DNA from: an uncultured Lachnospiraceae bacterium
GTDB lineage: Bacteria; Bacillota_A; Clostridia; Lachnospirales; Lachnospiraceae
Assembly (NCBI GenBank): GCA_910587905.1
Contig: CAJUOF010000313.1
Span: forward strand, 1 to 15,182
DNA: 15,182 nucleotides
Direction: 5' to 3'
A program made the translations under genes and the position numbers. A model generated the notes under the pieces. It saw only the letters and a list, made by a program, of their open reading frames with translations, was not told the DNA's origin and did no database searches. Below, piece by piece: positions 12,253 through 15,182 of the stretch. Numbering within the stretch: position 1 is the first letter of the stretch; every line of letters begins with the position of its first letter.

Positions 12253-15182
12253 ATGAAGAAGAATAAATTTTGGAAATCTATGATGTGCCTGATGCTGGCC
12301 CTTGTGATCGGGGCTTCCGGCCTGTTCGCGGGAGCGCTTCCCGTTTACGGGGAATCGGAGGCGGCGGAGGTGGAGGAGTCCGGCCTGGAGACGGCGACGG
12401 GGACGGAGGAGCAGCCCGCCTTGGAGTCGGAGTCCGGAACGGAGTCCGAGGGCGGGCAGGAAGCGGCGGCAAAGCCCGGAACGGATGTCAGTTCGGAGGA
12501 TGCAGCGGAAACTGTGACAGCAGGGGATACCGTACCGGAGCAGGAAACGCCGGGCGTGACGGAGCCGGACTCTGAGGATCACAGGGGAGCAGAAGAAACA
12601 GATGCTATGATTGCTCCGCAGATGGCCGCCAGGCAGGCGGGAAGCCGGGCGGATAAGTTTGCAAACGTGGTGGTGTTTGTAACCTTTAAGGATAAAAACA
12701 CAGGATTTATGCAGGAAGAGGCAAAGTATGGGAATGGTACCACAAATGGTACCACAAATCAAGATCTGGCAAGGAAGTATTACAGTGATTTCAATACGGA
12801 AAAACAGTCTCTTTCCGGTTATTTAAATGCGATTTCTTATGGACAGTTTCAAGTGGAATGTTACCTTCCACAGGATAATGGAACGAATATCATTCCCTGT
12901 CAGTTACCGAAAACATATGCAGAGTATGCGGCCTTGGAAACGACGCTTGGAGCGGCAGATCGGACGCTTATTGAAGATCTGCTGACCGAATTGGGGAAAA
13001 CCAGTTTTCCGGCACTGCAGGGACAGATACTGGATTATAAAACGTCGGGGCGTCTGGATAACCTGACAATTATTGTCGACGATACGAATGTTGCAAGTGG
13101 TGATACTTGGCCCATATCCCATCAAAGCGAGTACAAGTATAGTATGAAGCTGCAGAATTATGAGGTTTGGGATTATAATCTGATCGGGGCGACGACAGCT
13201 TTGGATGTGACTGGCCCCGGAATCATCTGCCATGAGTTTTTGCACAGTCTTGGTTATCCGGATCTTTACCTCAGTGATAGTACTCAGAAGATAAATCCAG
13301 TATATAGATGGGACATTATGGCGGCCGGCTATTCGTTAAGTTTTCCTCTGGCTTATCTGCGGCATCGGTTTTCCGGATGGCTGACGGTTGAGACGGTCAC
13401 AAAAGACAGGGATGGGCTGACTCTGGTTCCGGCTACGGAGGCAAACGGAAATCAGGCGTTCGTATTAAAGCCGCCGCAGTCCTCAACGGAGTTTTTTGTG
13501 GTAGAGTATCGGGTACAGGCTGACGAAAAAAATAGTTTTTATGAGACCAAGGTGCCGGGGACTGGGCTTATCGTTTACCGAATCAATACGGCAGTGCCGG
13601 GCCTGAGCAATTTTAACGCCAGCGGTGCGACGCTTGCAAAGAATCTGGGCGTTTATGTCCATCGGATCCCTGATTCGACGGGAATATCTGCGCCGTTGGC
13701 GTATAATTCTGTGTTCCAGACCGGACAGATCGGCAACGCAGATCTGTCGAAAAAGGAGGCGGATGGAGCCATTGTTTACTCTGATGATTCCAATTCCGGG
13801 ATTGTCATTGATAATATTAAAATCGAAAACGGAAAGGCAACTTTTGATGTACAGTTTTCCACGGCGGAAGGCACCTGGCTTCCCGACGAAAGCGGAGCGC
13901 CGGACTGCACGAACGGGAATCATCTTGCCATGGTGCAGGCACAGGATGGCACGGTCTATGCGGCGGCGGAAGTCGGAAGCGGCATTCGGGTGTCTGCACT
14001 GAAAAACGGAGCATGGACTCAGGTGGGAGGTGTTATTTCGTCTACTCCTGCCATAGGCTCTGCGGTTGACATGACGATCTTAAATGGCAGTCCCGTTGTG
14101 TCTGTCATTCAAAGGGATCTGAAAAAACAGATGGTCTATCAACTGAAAAACGGAAGCTGGGAGGCATCCTCCGTGGAATGCAGTCAGACGGATGAATATG
14201 TGCAGGAAGCTTCTGTTGTGGGGACAGATTTCGGGCTGTTCTCTGTTGTGACGGTGCAGAAGGGAAGCGACTGGAGCATTTCCATTTATCAATATGACGG
14301 CAGGAGTTTTCAAAAATATTTGGAAGGGCTCGCTTCTGCGGAGTACCCGGTGAATGTCCAGGCAGAGGAGGGGAAGGATTGTATTTATATTGTTTACAGG
14401 GCGTTCAATGATGGAAATGTATTGAAAGCATTGAAAATTGGAAAAGACAAAAGTGTGGTGCCGAGCAACTCTATGATTCAGGTTGATAATTCTGGTGCTA
14501 TAACTATGACGGTTTCCAAAGATACAGGATTGTCATATATTTTGATGCAAAAATCTCAGCCATCAAATATGACCGCTTTGGTTCAGTATGACGGGGCATC
14601 AATGAAGGAGGTAACTTCTTTTCCGGCGGAAAATAATGTCTCTGCATTAAATGTCATGATGAAAGATGGCGTTCCATATGCGGCCATCGGCAGTTCAAAA
14701 CCGAATAACGTGGATCCAAAGACGGAAGTCTATTACCGGAAGCAGGACGGATCTTGGGGAATGCTTGGGAATCATGTGAGTAATATAGCTCCTCAGTTTT
14801 TATATCTTTACAATGTCGGGGATACGGCAAAGGCAGTTTTGGCCTATGAGAGTGGTTCCAATTCATGGAGCGTAGAGCATAAAAAATATGTGCTTCCCTC
14901 CGATGGTGGCACGGTGGAAAAACCCACGGATCCGGTAAAGCCGACCGACCCTGTGCCGACACAACCGACGAAGCCGACCGACCCGGCACCGACGCAACCC
15001 ACCGATCCCGTGAAACCCACGGTTCCCGACGCCAGCATCCGCTACCGGACCCACGTGCAGTCCTACGGCAACCAGGGCTGGAGACAGGACGGGCAGATGA
15101 GTGGCACCAGCGGGGAGTCGAAGCGGCTGGAGGGGATTTATATCGAACTGGTGAATCCGCCGATGGAGGGGAAGGTTCAGTA
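12253..15182 (+). CDS. Secreted M6-like metalloprotease with propeller-like region and ChW repeat (3' end missing)
   Basis: The frame is open without a stop from ATG 12253 to the window end (976 residues seen). The start has AGGAGA 5 bp upstream. Order: signal peptide (basic MKKNKFWK, hydrophobic core, possible cleavage after PVYG near 32); acidic Glu/Ala/Gly/Ser/Thr linker (about 33-122); M6-like peptidase (about 135-440) with zinc motif H327-E-F-L-H331, continuing SLGYPD, and Met-turn WDIMAAG (M356); a region of about 48-52-residue repeats (about 555-880), probably a beta-propeller; a Pro-Thr linker (889-926) with two copies of KPTDPxPTQPT; and a ChW repeat (from 929, YRTHVQSYGNQGW, then GESKRLEGIYIEL) cut off by the window. 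The family, related to immune inhibitor A, cleaves extracellular proteins. ChW repeats suggest cell-surface or protein-protein attachment. The core is visibly more AT-rich than both ends. Substrate unknown. Confidence 0.88.
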   Translation, partial: MKKNKFWKSMMCLMLALVIGASGLFAGALPVYGESEAAEVEESGLETATGTEEQPALESESGTESEGGQEAAAKPGTDVSSEDAAETVTAGDTVPEQETPGVTEPDSEDHRGAEETDAMIAPQMAARQAGSRADKFANVVVFVTFKDKNTGFMQEEAKYGNGTTNGTTNQDLARKYYSDFNTEKQSLSGYLNAISYGQFQVECYLPQDNGTNIIPCQLPKTYAEYAALETTLGAADRTLIEDLLTELGKTSFPALQGQILDYKTSGRLDNLTIIVDDTNVASGDTWPISHQSEYKYSMKLQNYEVWDYNLIGATTALDVTGPGIICHEFLHSLGYPDLYLSDSTQKINPVYRWDIMAAGYSLSFPLAYLRHRFSGWLTVETVTKDRDGLTLVPATEANGNQAFVLKPPQSSTEFFVVEYRVQADEKNSFYETKVPGTGLIVYRINTAVPGLSNFNASGATLAKNLGVYVHRIPDSTGISAPLAYNSVFQTGQIGNADLSKKEADGAIVYSDDSNSGIVIDNIKIENGKATFDVQFSTAEGTWLPDESGAPDCTNGNHLAMVQAQDGTVYAAAEVGSGIRVSALKNGAWTQVGGVISSTPAIGSAVDMTILNGSPVVSVIQRDLKKQMVYQLKNGSWEASSVECSQTDEYVQEASVVGTDFGLFSVVTVQKGSDWSISIYQYDGRSFQKYLEGLASAEYPVNVQAEEGKDCIYIVYRAFNDGNVLKALKIGKDKSVVPSNSMIQVDNSGAITMTVSKDTGLSYILMQKSQPSNMTALVQYDGASMKEVTSFPAENNVSALNVMMKDGVPYAAIGSSKPNNVDPKTEVYYRKQDGSWGMLGNHVSNIAPQFLYLYNVGDTAKAVLAYESGSNSWSVEHKKYVLPSDGGTVEKPTDPVKPTDPVPTQPTKPTDPAPTQPTDPVKPTVPDASIRYRTHVQSYGNQGWRQDGQMSGTSGESKRLEGIYIELVNPPMEGKVQ
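12733..12759 (+). repeat. 12-bp in-frame tandem duplication
   Basis: AATGGTACCACA occurs twice in a row (12733-12744 and 12745-12756), followed by a third partial AAT. It encodes NGTTNGTTN in a loop early in the metalloprotease domain, about residues 161-169. In-frame slippage would change loop length without breaking the gene. Confidence 0.9.
14920..15030 (+). repeat. Pro-Thr-Asp linker repeats
   Basis: Degenerate tandem repeats encode PTDPVK, then two copies of KPTDPxPTQPT, then PTDPVKPT. They form the flexible extended spacer between the propeller-like region and the ChW repeat. Nucleotide copies differ mostly at wobble positions, so the amino-acid pattern is what is conserved. Confidence 0.85.

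Noticed and set aside
12211..12762. Frames on both strands over the acidic linker of the secreted protease
   Set aside because: They arise from GC-rich low-complexity codons; the signal peptide plus continuous 976-codon frame is clearly the real gene.
14920..15030. Short regular repeats that might suggest a CRISPR array
   Set aside because: They are in frame, encode a Pro-Thr linker, and have no constant repeat/unique spacer pattern.

Overview
The window looks like a chromosomal contig end from a spore-forming, fairly GC-rich member of the Clostridia, most plausibly Lachnospiraceae. The evidence is a GerW/YtfJ sporulation protein, the Bacillota-type order rpmB / Asp23-Gls24 (YloU) / FakA (YloV) / RecG, a BlaI plus M56 pair, a KtrB/TrkH-like potassium channel, and a ChW repeat of the kind found in clostridial surface proteins. 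Family-level placement is inference. The first 19 bases are not biological: they match the 3' end of the Illumina TruSeq read-2 adapter, so the assembled genome starts at about base 20.

Layout. Bases 20-1537 (+ strand) hold the tail of a DUF2953 protein, ytfJ/gerW, a 46-residue two-helix membrane protein and a short AT-rich lipoprotein that seems to stop early. Bases 1576-5446 (- strand) form a potassium module, read from high to low coordinates: a KtrB/TrkH-type translocator, an undescribed small membrane protein of about 41 residues, a KdpD-like histidine kinase without the usual cytoplasmic N-terminal sensor half, and KdpE. No kdpFABC and no KtrA/TrkA gene is visible. Bases 5593-7341 (- strand) hold a BlaI repressor gene followed by an M56 (BlaR1/MecR1-like) membrane protease. 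They lie behind a promoter buried in a perfect 18-bp-arm inverted repeat that is almost certainly the BlaI operator. No beta-lactamase or other target gene is present.

Bases 7343-7516 are noncoding, rich in imperfect repeats and hairpins. They are followed by a bidirectional-looking terminator and rpmB (L28, - strand) with a very good extended -10 promoter. Divergent from rpmB runs the + strand housekeeping run: Asp23/Gls24 protein, fakA (with its own terminator) and recG. The last gene (12253 to the window end, open at the 3' side) encodes a large secreted protein. It has a signal peptide, an acidic low-complexity linker, an M6-like zinc metalloprotease domain, a region with about 49-residue periodicity that looks like a six-bladed beta-propeller, a Pro-Thr linker and the first ChW repeat.

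How the genes work together: the potassium module is probably a self-contained K+/turgor sensing and uptake unit. blaI-M56 is an autoregulated signal-responsive proteolytic switch. YloU-FakA-RecG is conserved housekeeping. The terminal protease is a surface or secreted enzyme likely acting on host, dietary or microbial protein. The items most worth follow-up are the hidden small protein inside the potassium operon, the rewired Kdp-type regulation, the nested BlaI operator, and the propeller/ChW metalloprotease.
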